Origin: Trematomus loennbergii
Taxonomy: Eukaryota > Chordata > Actinopteri > Perciformes > Nototheniidae
Direction of reading: 5' to 3'
Length of the DNA stretch: 64,000 nucleotides
Assembly: GCA_012861695.1 (NCBI GenBank)
Contig: JAAOOA010000026.1
Span: 24,534,080 to 24,598,079, forward strand
The notes under the pieces are model-generated. The model saw nothing but the letters and a program-made list of their open reading frames with translations. It did not search any database and had not been told where the DNA came from. Positions 46,922 to 57,128 of this stretch are shown piece by piece; the first letter of the stretch is position 1; each line of letters opens with the position of its first letter. A program made the translations under genes and the position numbers.

Positions 46922-46978
46922 ATGTTGTTTCTTACACGACCACTAGAGCACCTCTAGTGGTCGTGTAAGAAACAACAT
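46922..46978. repeat. 27-bp perfect hairpin with 3-base loop
   Basis: The arms 46922-46948 and 46952-46978 are exact reverse complements (ATGTTGTTTCTTACACGACC, CACTAGAG), loop CAC. It could be two transposon ends meeting head to head or a very small foldback element. Confidence 0.97.
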
Positions 46979-48062
46979 ACACTTTAAAACGTGTCTCTGC
47001 ACTGTACAAATAAATACAGGGGATTTTACAGTAAATTACTGGCAGCAAAGTTGCCAACAAGTTACTGTATTTTTACTTTACAGTAGCGATCTTGTATTTT
47101 GTTTACAGTATCAAAATCAGTGCTGTATTACTGTATATTACTGTCATTTTGTATGTTGCTGTAATCTCAAAAACAATATTTTACTGTGATTATACAATAC
47201 TGGTATTGTGAAATAACAATACATTACTGTTCTGTTTACAGTATAATTTTACAGTAGTGTATGCATTAAAACAGTATATTACTGCAGTTTTCTCTTTAAC
47301 CAATTTTAGATCCTTGTCTCATTTGCAATAGGTGCTACCTGAAACGATAAACAAAAACTGGGATACAATTTAAATAAAATATGTTTATTGATTTCATTTC
47401 AATATTAAGTTCAATATGAAAAACATGGTAAAATAGGACAGTTCATAACAGATATAAATATAACAGTTCGCGCTGGCTGGCGGCTCACTTTTCAGTTTAC
47501 CAAATCCGTTATTATGCTGGTTAATGGTTAATAATCACAATATTGTTTGTAGTCGTTTCATACAGCATTCTCAATTACGTTTAACAAGAAACGTATTTTG
47601 TCCCACGTTACGTTTGTTCTGAACATATCTTAAATACGTTTGCTTTCTACCTATCTTTGACATTTCTTTTATAGCTTATAATAATGATCATAGTAATTTA
47701 TTAATATCATTTTAGAGCACACATTTGAAATCGACGATCGGGCTTGATATCCTATGGTTAAATTAAAATCAGTAGGCGAGGCTGTAATTTCGCCAGCTGG
47801 AGGCAGAGTTTTAACATCCCAAAAAGCTGCTGTGTCGTTTATTGCACCTCAAACACCTCAAACTTCCTCTAAGGACAGCAGAAGAGCTCTGTGGCTTCAG
47901 GCTTGATCGCCGTTCAAATGACAGCGTTGGTTTCCCCAAAAGTGGGTGGGGCTGTAAAGTAATGTAGATTTTACTCTCATCTATTATTCAAAACCATTCT
48001 ATTTATTCTAACGTAAATTACATGCCAGTGTTTATCTTTTTATTAAGCGATTTGTTTCTGTT

Positions 48063-48118
48063 GTTTAACTCATAGATATATATAAACATATGTTTTTATA
48101 TATATCTATGGTTTAACT
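48063..48118. mobile_element. 40-bp palindrome flanked by 8-bp direct repeats
   Basis: GTTTAACT occurs at 48063-48070 and 48111-48118, on either side of a 40-bp sequence whose 16-bp ends (CATAGATATATATAAA) are exact inverted repeats around an 8-base loop. This is the structure of a target duplication around a minimal foldback insertion. It is AT-rich and short, so chance or slippage is possible. Confidence 0.7.
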
Positions 48119-48520
48119 GGGAATGTTTCACATTGAACCGGAAGTACGTCACTTCACTTTGTCTTCTTCATTACGTTCCAGACAATGCATGGCTCAGCGT
48201 AACAGACTGAACAGCGACCCCAGGTGTGTCTACATTGGAATTACATCTTCATTACTGAAGGAAAAATACTTTACCTTGTGTTTGTTAACTGGGTTTTTAA
48301 TGCAGTTGGCTTTTCTTAATGGTTACAATATTGCTATGAGTTACAGTATATCTGAAGCAAATTATGTTTCTGAAGATGTGTAGTCAATTCCACCCTTCAA
48401 TGTAGCATAAATGTGAACTCTCATTACAGGAACACTACCGGAAACAGACGTAGGAAAGATCCTCAGCTCGCTGATTGGATGTTTTAGCTGCAATGCACGT
48501 TGGGATATGGGTTTATGCGA

Positions 48521-50190
48521 TGTGAAATCCGAAAACATTAAAAAAAAAAATAATAATACTTTATTCCGAGTGTTCTTGCTTTTCTCTTTGAAAGTCATCA
48601 CATAACGGCATTGTAATACACGGTTCGGCTGCATTAAATATTCACATCTGCCATAGTTCTTTATTTATAGAGCCCTGATGAGAAGACTTCTGGACAAACA
48701 GGAAGAACTGCCGCCGAAACTGAATACGTGACGTGGATCATAAATATATCAACAATTAAACAACATCTTACATTTCTTTTCACAAAATACGTCTCCTTGC
48801 AGTATCAATACTAATTCGGCTGACTTTTATATTTGATCCAATTGGTAGATAGGTTATATTTACACCATAACGGTGCACAGCTGATAGAAAAGGACTTGTA
48901 GTTTTTAAAGATATTACTGATTTTCTTTGAATATAAGAATGTAAATACTGAGTTGAGAGAATAGTCAGGGGATTTGGGTGATGGGAGACACATCTATGGA
49001 ATCACAATTTCAATAGCTTACCATTAAATGACGGATATACCTTTCTGTCTGTGATGTTTTACAAATCAGATATTAATGTGTAGAAGTAAACATGAGAAAT
49101 AATATAGCAATATCCTGTACAATTATGTAAAAACATGAATACAACTACACATCTTCAGATGTTATACATACATAAGTGTCCTACACTAATAATACAAAGT
49201 TATTATTAGTATACTGTGTGTACCTTGTGTGCACCGCCTAGTGGTTAAAGCACGTTATTTAATTATTTTTGTTGAATAATGTTATTTTTGTTGAATAATG
49301 TTATTTGATGAATAAAATATTAAGAGTACATACTTTCATAGGGGGAAAGTAGAAGGTCAATGATAGAAATATAGAATATAAAAAATCAAGAAGATACTGT
49401 AAGTGATCTCTACAATAAAACAGTTTAGTGCCTGATGTACAAAGATATTAATATGAGGATGTGCAAAACAGACAAACTAATTAACCTTTATTAACACATT
49501 AAAGAATACTTTAGGTTTTCTTTCAAATAAGAAAAAAGCTTTGGGGGTATCTATCTACAGATAAATATTAAGCCTGACAAAGTACTTAACGTCTAATATA
49601 TTGCTTTCCTGCAATGTTAACTGTGTTGAAGCACTTATTTTAACTGATATTATATATATTAATTATACTCTTATGTATGTAGATAGTATAAGACATGTGC
49701 AGAATTTGAGTTTAATGGTGGAGGAATACACACATATTGATAGATGTCTTGTAATGCACTGTTGAGGAACCTGTGACCCAAGTTTTTCATTAATTGCATA
49801 ACTTCAACATAGTTGTGTATATGATATGTCAATAAACCTTAGAAAATCTTGAAAGGGATGTGCAAAATAGCTATTATATACAGTTTTAATTAACTATTAG
49901 TAGAGAATAACGAGTAATGAATATACTTTATAGAGATCTGCAGATAAATGTTTAGTCTTCTCAAGCACCAACTAATATCTCTCCTGATTGTTGGCACTTG
50001 ACAATCACCTTTCCCTGAATTTTACTCAGGTGTAACTAAAGTCTGCTTTAAGGGTTGTTTATATTTCACATCATTAATCAGAATCTGCAATTTTCACCCA
50101 TTTATTAATTACATGTTTTACATTTGTACGCACCAATTTGTTTCCTATCCCCTAAACCTCCAGGGCTGTACACAGTTTAATACAGTCAAC
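48521..50190. repeat. second copy of 1-kb direct repeat
   Basis: Counterpart of 45004-46240, lying inside the long inverted repeat. The frame at 48362-48634 is not a gene. Confidence 0.85.
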
Positions 50191-50544
50191 TTCTAAGTCA
50201 ACACCATATCCGACGTGCATTGCGGCTAAACATCCAATCAGCGAGCTGATGATCTTTCCTACGTCACTTTACAGCCCTGCCCACTTTTGGGGAAACCAGC
50301 TGTCATTTGAACGGCGATCAAGCCTGAAGCCACAGAGCTCTTCTGTTGTATACTGTCCTTTCTTCTTAGAGGAAGTACAGAAACACGTAACTCTGGATTT
50401 GTTTAATGTTTGAGTTGCAATAAACGACACAGCAGCTTTTTGGCATATTAAAACTCTGCCTCCAGCTGGCGAAATTACAGCCTCGCCTACTGATTTTAAT
50501 TTAACCATAGGATATCAAGCCCGATCGTCGATTTCAAATGTGTG

Positions 50545-51040
50545 CTCTAAAATGATATTAATAAATTACTATGATCATTATTATAAGCTAGAAAAGAAAT
50601 GTCAAAGATAGGTAGAAAGCAAACGTATTTAAGATATGTTCAGAACAAACGTAACGTGGGACAAAATACGTTTCTTGTTAAACGTAATTGAGAATGCTGT
50701 ATGAAACGACTACAAACAATATTGTGATTATTAACCATTAACCAGCATAATAACGGATTTGGTAAACTGAAAAGTGAGCCGCCAGCCAGCGCGAAAATAA
50801 GTTTGCTCTAAAATGATATTAATAAATGACTATTATCATTATTATAAGCTAGAAAAGAAATGGCAAATATAGGTAGAAAGCAAACGTATTTAAGATACGT
50901 TCATAACAAACGTCATGTGGGAGAAAATAGGTTTCTAGAAGATATGTAGAAAATAAACGTATTTAAGATATGTTCATAACAAACGTAACGTGGAAGGAAA
51001 TACGTTTCTTGCGAAACGTATTTGAGAATGCAGTTTAGTT
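50545..51040. repeat. tandem AAACGTA-rich repeats
   Basis: 50545-50700 is repeated at 50804-51040 (GCTCTAAAATGATATTAATA, AGGTAGAAAGCAAACGTATT, and so on), and the last part is doubled again. The word AAACGTA or its reverse TACGTTT recurs about a dozen times, also in the left arm near 47570-47640. The ends (ACGTAATTTCTAGGAGACAG near 51049) resemble a known style of fish DNA-transposon terminus. Confidence 0.75.
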
Positions 51041-51362
51041 TTGTGGGAACGTAATTTCTAGGAGACAGGGTTGTCAGATCACAACAGTACATCTTCTGTA
51101 ATTATGTGAAAGTAAAAGGGTCCCCTGCAAGAGAAGGGGACAAAATGGAAAAGGCAGCATATCATTGAAATGTTTTCTACTTCAAAACTGAAAAATTAAA
51201 TACCATAGAGATCATACATGTATGAAGCACACATACAAAACATGTGGAATTAAAATACATGTTAGCTTTACATGTCAAAAGTAAAGTGTCAAACCTTACC
51301 TAACATGATGAGCCTTGGTGTGCCTGGTCAGTTGAGCCTCAATTTCATCCTTGGTTGCAGTC

Positions 51363-51364
<2 letters not shown>

Positions 51365-51457
<93 letters not shown>
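51365..51457. repeat. (CA)n microsatellite
   Basis: About 46 uninterrupted CA units. Confidence 0.98.
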
Positions 51458-51459
<2 letters not shown>

Positions 51460-52204
51460 AATATGTTCAAATTAATGTACAATACAATGTAATATTTGAA
51501 AGGCATAAATTATTACATTTCATTGCACAAGATCATAATGTATAACTCCACTTACATCAGCCAAAAGGAAAAGAGCCTCTTCTTTTTCCTTGAAATGTGC
51601 CATCACGACCAGAATTGCAGAGAGATCTTGGTTGGAGGATTCCTCCTCGATTTGGGTGAGGACATTCTGAATCTCTGTCCTCCATTTGGTCCGCTGACTG
51701 TTGAAGCTGTTTAGCCATATAATACTGCTACTCAATCTCGAAATAAAATACAAACTTTTAGGGGGAAAAACCAGCAATAATAACGTTTATAAACCTAAAT
51801 AATCCGTTAAAGGTCGCAGCGGTTCTCTCCTCTTGCTACTGATATTTTCAGCCCGAAATATTGTACAGTAACAACAAAATTATACTGTAACATTACAGCA
51901 CTATTTACAGTATTGCTGTAATATTACAGTATCATTTTTTAATTGCTGTATACATTTCCCGCCTAAGGATAATATTCCCACAATGCAGCATAATGTACAG
52001 TATCACACTGTATTACAAATTCAAAGTAAATTACTGTGGGTAATACAGCAATTTACTGCCTAGATTACAGTTTTTTTTTACAGTGTGGGTCGTAATAAGG
52101 GCTTGAACAATCGGCCTATATGGTCGTTTTTTGTAGGAGGACAGGCTGTTAATTCCACATTAAACGTTCTCCTATGGTAATACCTATGCTACAATGGTGA
52201 AATC

Positions 52205-52400
52205 AATACATTAGATTTAAATATATAACTATATTTGGCTTGGTACTAACTTTCCCTTTAACATGATCTATACAAATAAAGATTTGTCTGATCTTATAGA
52301 GTGGGTACTAAAACTCTCCCTTTAAACTGTAGATCAATACTGTAACAAATTAAAACACTAACAAATTCACACAAGATATAAGCTCTAAAATAATAATTGG
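52205..52400 (-). repeat. dispersed repeat shared with 38520-38660
   Basis: The reverse of 'tttaaagggatagttttagt...actctataaga...cagacaaatct...agtaccaagccaaatatag'. The copy at 38520-38660 is on the other strand. Probably a MITE; its borders were not resolved. Confidence 0.6.
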
Positions 52401-52479
52401 TCAACATGATGAAAAGATTGAAGAATATTTTCTACTCTGTACTCCTGACTCCAAAACACCCACTGCTTAAAGTGTACAT

Positions 52480-53100
52480 ATAGAACTGATTTGACAGAAG
52501 CTGGAACAAAAAATAAGTAAGCTGGGGCATGTCAGCAGAGTGGATGTCGTGTGGATGAATATTTCCCCGAAAGTCTGAAGGCTGAAACACGCAGCAAGAG
52601 AGGGAAGGGAGTTCATAGACACGTTGAGCCATCCAGTGTCATTCCTGGAAACTGGCCAGAGTTTCTGCGCATTGAAGACAAGAAGGCTTAACTGTTCTCC
52701 TTCCTGGCAACCAGTGTGACAGCCTTCAACAATGGCAAACAAATAATCAGTATTTGCATCATGCACACATGAGGAGGCTGATAACCGCATCCTACTGCAC
52801 CCAGGAGATGCTGTGAAGGAAGGGTATAGCAAGGTGTCAATACGCACAGTTGACACGGATGTGGTAGTACTGGCAGTCAAGCAGCCCAATCCCTCAACAT
52901 CACTGCTGTGGGTTGCCTTTGGAGCTGGGAAGAGTTTTCGGCATTTAGCAGCTAATGAGATGGCGAGATCACTAGGTCCAGATCGATGCATAGCCTTACC
53001 AATGTTCCATGCATTTACTGGATGTGACACTGTGTCATATTTTGGTGGCAGGGGCAAGAAGACGGCGTGGGATACATGGATGACGTGTGATGATGTGGAA
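52480..53100 (+). pseudogene. broken copy of multicopy PIN-like protein family
   Basis: Plus-strand frames read VDVVWDEYFPESLKAETRSK and VIPGNWPEFLRIEDKKA, then after a frame change VSIRTVDTDVVVLAVKQPN, LWVAFGAGKSFRH and HAFTGCDTVSYFGGRGKKTA. This is a family found in many copies in fish and invertebrate genomes. The DTDVVVL and GCD motifs look like acidic metal-binding positions of a PIN/FEN-like nuclease fold (inference). Stops at about 52690 and 52770 and loss of both ends make this a fossil. The open part is 52813-53388, but homology ends near 53100. Confidence 0.7.
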
Positions 53101-53139
53101 GAGGGTGGAAGCAGGCCCGCCCCTCCCTACACACAGATC

Positions 53140-53215
53140 ACGCAGACTGGGTGGGGCCTAACCTCGCGGAGGGGGCCTCACCTCGCAGAGGGGGCCTCAC
53201 CTCGCGGAGGGAGCC
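53140..53215. repeat. short tandem repeat, 19-bp unit
   Basis: Three units of CCTCACCTCGCGGAGGGGG with small changes. GC-rich against its surroundings. Confidence 0.85.
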
Positions 53216-53599
53216 TCATTCAAAGCGCAAATGCGGCGCACCTTTATGCGCTTATGTGGCGCAATTACTGTAAGCGTGCCATAGTTTCGCCAGTTTTCTC
53301 GCGTGCTCCCCCCCCCCCACCCACACACAGAGGGCCTCATCACATAACTTTGCGTGGGTGGAAGAGTAAGGCCACAGGTGGATGGTAAATTTACTGGACC
53401 ACATTATCAGAAGCGACCTAGGCCTGTTGCGAACTCCTACGCTGTGGATGCATAAAGGGGTGCAGTGGACAATTGTCTAATGTGTCAAGGCAGCAATTCA
53501 GTGCACTGCCCTTGCCACTGTGGTGTACTGTGTTTTCAGGACTAACTCTGCATAATAACCTGTAATATTACATATATTATGTAACATGTATTACTTCAC

Positions 53600-53720
53600 C
53601 ATAATCAGAATCAGAAGAATCAGAATCAGAAACGGGTTTATTGCCAGGTAGGTTCACACGTACGAGGAATTTGACTTGATGTCATGGTGCATACATAAAA
53701 TATAAAACAAAAATAAATAT
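53600..53720 (-). repeat. LINE tail, Rex-like (minus strand)
   Basis: AATCAGAATCAGAA repeats followed by GGGTTTATTGCCAGGTAGG and CGAGGAATTTGACTTG are the reverse of a very common fish LINE 3' end. Confidence 0.6.
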
Positions 53721-54196
53721 GTTAATGATTTTACTGTGTATTTTGTCCCCTGAATACCAGATACATGGAGTTAGCTACATTCTAGCATGTTGTAAATAGT
53801 ACCACTGCATTCCTCATACTTGAAAATGAAGGATTAGCCACCAGAATCAAGATCATAGGTGGTCTAGATCCTAAGCTACTGGTAAAATAACAACCAATGG
53901 CGGCATTGGCGGCATTGGACAAATATGCGATGGCCCTATAGCCAAAAATCTTCCTTAGGGCATGCTCTAACAGTTTGCCAAAGTTCATGTTTTTATCATC
54001 AAAAGCACAATTCTTTCAGATATTTCACATATCTGCTGGCCTATTATCTTTATATTTCTCTATATTCCCCTTGTTTTACTGAACCTTTAGTCTTAGGTAT
54101 TTAAACCACTTTATTTTTGATTGCCAAAATCAGGAATCCAAACCTCTTTTAAGATTGTCTTCTGAATCTTAGGTTTAAACCACTTGTCGCACATAG
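53721..54196. other. non-coding stretch
   Basis: No gene or defined repeat recognised. The minus-strand frame at 53782-53988 has no domain. Confidence 0.35.
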
Positions 54197-54660
54197 GGTG
54201 AGGTCAGTGAAAACTAAATGGACATTATTTTGTGAGATCTGCAGCTGAGATGTGTGATCTCACAAAGAGTTGTTTATATCATTGTGTCTCCCAGAAAACA
54301 ATGAGCAGAATATCTTTTGTAACCTTTTGTTAGATTTTTTGCCTTTTTAAAAATATTTTTTGGGTATGGACATAGGGGCTCAGATAATTAAAACATATAT
54401 ACAGTCTTTAACATATGCGATTTTAAGTAGTGCCTGTTTGTCACGTGAGGGACAACCTCTGACATACAGTATCTTGTTTATTCTATATTTACATATTATT
54501 GTATGGTCTCATTTGTTAGTAACATTTTCTTGGTGCAAGTTGTTTTTCACAACAGGTTTCACAAGTTGTGCTTTTGAAAAGGGAAAATCAGCCGTCTTAA
54601 AATAGATGTGGACATGTCCCCAATGTGAAAAACATCTATATGGGTGTGTGTAATGTTTTG
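54197..54660 (+). repeat. third TRIM 3' block, part 1
   Basis: Starts at the last codons and 3' UTR of the TRIM pseudogene type (GTGAGGTCAGTGAAAACTAA) and continues to AATGTTTTGTTAG. It is the left half of a block whose right half resumes at 61684. The rest of the gene is absent upstream. Confidence 0.88.
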
Positions 54661-54949
54661 TTAGCCTCTTACGCACCACCCCCCCGGTACCGGGCGGATA
54701 AACGCGTCATTTGCAGGAAACAACGTCTAAGGAATGTTAATATTTAATAAACTATGAATGTTTTATATCCATGTAACGGGAAGAAACTCAGCTAACTGAT
54801 CTTTTTTATTTATTTTCATACTCCAATGTAACGGAAAAACAACTAAAGAAAAACTAAATAGTAATAATAATAAAATGTCTCCACTGATCTGTGTTGTAAG
54901 TGTGATTTGTGTATGATTCCAATCGCTTTTTATAGTCAAAATCACCAAA

Positions 54950-55769
54950 TTTGCCGAGCTCCGCTACGGGAGCGATGAGAAGTGAGGCAGGGACGTGCTC
55001 TGCCTCTCGTAAGCCCACAGTAACTTGCTGGAGCACGGGCACTAATTTAGCGCGGGCACTTATTTTGTGAGCGCGCTCAAGCCAGTTACTGTGGGGTAAG
55101 GTGAGGCACAGATGAGCTCTGCCTCACCTCAGAATGCGTCACCCCACAGAAACTGGCTGGAAAGCGGGCACTAAGCGCATGCCTGTTACCATCTCACTGT
55201 AGGTCACCAATGTAATGTTTGTAGATCCCTTTATTACATTTATCCTCGCCATCCATAGTCTCGAAATAACTTATTTCACGTATGATATTTAGGCTCGCTG
55301 GTCTCATCATACAACAGCACTGAAAAAAGCACCAGGGGAGGCAGCCATAACTTCTGCCGCACTGAAGGGGGCGCACGTGAGCCCACAGGTTCTTGTTGCT
55401 ACTGTTATTCTACGCAGAGACGGTGGAGCAAACAACAAACTAGACTTTTGAAACTACAGGAAGATAAGGAGGACTTTTACAAAAAAGTAATAGAGATTGT
55501 TGTCCAGAAGGATAGCATGGACTTCATCTTCAAGTCAAGGTAAGACCACATTTGTAATGAAAATGGGATCTTACTAAGAAAGAACAATCCAATATTTAGA
55601 TTTTGGGTATCCTTTTGTTGAACGGTCTGTTTAAAATGAATCGAAGCATCAGACTAAAAAAGCTTTTGAAAATAACCGAATATTTCGATTAAGGTCAAAA
55701 TATGATATTTGTAAATCTGACTCAGTGAGTCAGTGCCTCACCAGCCATGAACCTCACCGCACGTCACTG
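54950..55769. mobile_element. hAT-like element, right end at 55769
   Basis: The right end reads, reversed, CAGTGACGTGCGGTGAGGTT followed by CATGGCTGGTGAGG, a known hAT terminus in fish. Inside are GC-rich words such as CTGCCTCACCTCAGAATGCG. The left end was not found, so the left border is approximate. Confidence 0.4.
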
Positions 55770-56611
55770 CTCATAACTCCCTTATTACTGATCTTAGATT
55801 CACATCCAACATATCGATTATGATCGTAAGGAGACACAGAATTGATGGGTGCCCACCTCAACACTCCATGATAAAAACTTTCGACTCTATAAACGAAAAC
55901 GTACAACAAAACATGTGGCGCTAGGTAGCTACAAACGCTAACATGGCTTAACTGTGTCGTAGTCTGGTCAAAACTGGTCTTCAATGGCATTAAAACGATA
56001 AAAAACGATGCTGCAATAATCCATAGGTTAATCCAATGTGTCTGTGTCCTCTGAATGAAATGATTTCTGATAATCCATTTGCAATAAAACTGCTTTTTCG
56101 TTTCCAGATGTCAGAGCGAGAGATCGCTTCACTCTGATGCAATCCTGCATGCGCGAAGCCCCCTCCTTTTTGTTTCACAATGAGTGTGTGTGGGGGACTC
56201 CCCTTCGATTCTATTGGCTCTAACGGTCAGAAAGAGGTGTCAACCATCAAAATCGAACAAGGGGGGCCAGAAATATGGAAAATCCACCCAAATGACCCCA
56301 GAAGTGGTTTATCTTTGCTAAATCTCTCTAAAAAGGTCAAATGTCACTTGTTTTGCATCAATCTTGATACAGGGTACTTATTATATGTTGTGCTTTGGAT
56401 TCCTAAAGCTTTTAGTCTACCATCCCATCATTCAAGGGTGGTTTTCACTATAAGTAATGTTTTTTTTTTAGGCGGAGGTAAGAATTTACCTTTTTTTACT
56501 ATGTTCCATCTGAATTGACTCTGACTGAGAAACATCTATATTGATGCTGACACTTCTACATCCAACTCACAGATGTAACCTTGCTTTGATAAAAGAAATT
56601 ATTCATATAAC

Positions 56612-57128
56612 TGTTAAGGAATAATTCTTCTAGATATCTAACCTTTTGCTCTGTGACGTTTTATGATCTACTCTGACGTCTGTTATCTCCTTTAAGGAAA
56701 GGCCTTGGTGCCATATGTGTTGTTGTCATCAGTTTGTGACCGGTCAATTTGTCTGGCACGAAGGGTAATTGTCGTGAGAACGCTGAGGCACTTCTTTATC
56801 TGTGTTTGTGGACTCTAAGATGTGAAATCCTTGAGGCCATGAGTGTGGTGGCTCAGTGTTCCCAGCTGTTTAGTCTACTCCTTCAGAGATGTTGATTTCT
56901 CTCTGTGAACCAGTTAAAAGGTCTAGCATAGAGAGAGGCTCTTCAGAATTGACGTGGCAACTCTACCGTGTAGTCAGAACCTCTGACTCTTTGATTTGTG
57001 ATGTGAATCCTCCGGCCGAATACTCTGAATAAACCCATCAGTGTTTGACATCAAAAGCTCCAACTCTCACCGTGTCTCCTTCCTGAGTCGGTGACTCCAT
57101 GCATTGCTACACAGAAGTTTCCTCCACA
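56612..57128 (+). repeat. 5' LTR
   Basis: 517 bp. Differs from the 3' LTR by about an 8-bp indel (GTGGTGG against GTGTCGGACGCAGG) and a handful of single changes, so the insertion is fairly young. GAATAAACCCATC at about 57027 is the likely polyadenylation signal. Confidence 0.95.

Larger units (their letters stand above)
47469..50793. repeat. long inverted repeat pair, about 500 bp arms
   Basis: 47469-47957 is a close reverse of 50266-50793, from CGCGCTGGCTGGCGGCTCAC to CCCCAAAAGTGGG. The pairing resumes with 48450-48515 against 50200-50262 (GACGTAGGAAAGATC...CAGCTCGCTGATTGGATG). The left arm is interrupted at about 47960-48445. A transcript crossing it would form long double-stranded RNA. 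Confidence 0.9.
47000..52085. mobile_element. CACTG-ended (EnSpm/CACTA-like) non-autonomous element
   Basis: The left end is CACTGTACAAATAAATACAG, the inverted right end CACTGTAAAAAAAAACTGTA. Both sub-terminal regions (47000-47290 and 51845-52085) are full of TTACAGTA and TACTGTA words, as is common in CACTA elements. No exact 3-bp duplication is seen (CTG against TGG), and no transposase was found inside. Confidence 0.5.
44445..52145. mobile_element. 7.7-kb foldback complex (outer inverted ends)
   Basis: The left end (44452-44507: GTCCTCC, CGACCAAATGGGCCGATT, CAAGCCCTTATTACGACC) is the diverged reverse of the right end (52086-52141: GGTCGTAATAAGGGCTTG, CGGCCTATATGGTCG, GGAGGAC). Between them are further inverted pairs (44730-44983 with 46633-46901; 47469-47957 with 50266-50793), long direct repeats (45004-46240 with 48521-50190) and a CACTG-ended element (47000-52085). 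No transposase frame was recognised. It reads as several non-autonomous elements nested in one another. Confidence 0.6.

Noticed and set aside
51366..51457. possible CRISPR-like or satellite array
   Set aside because: Simple CA dinucleotide repeat without spacers.
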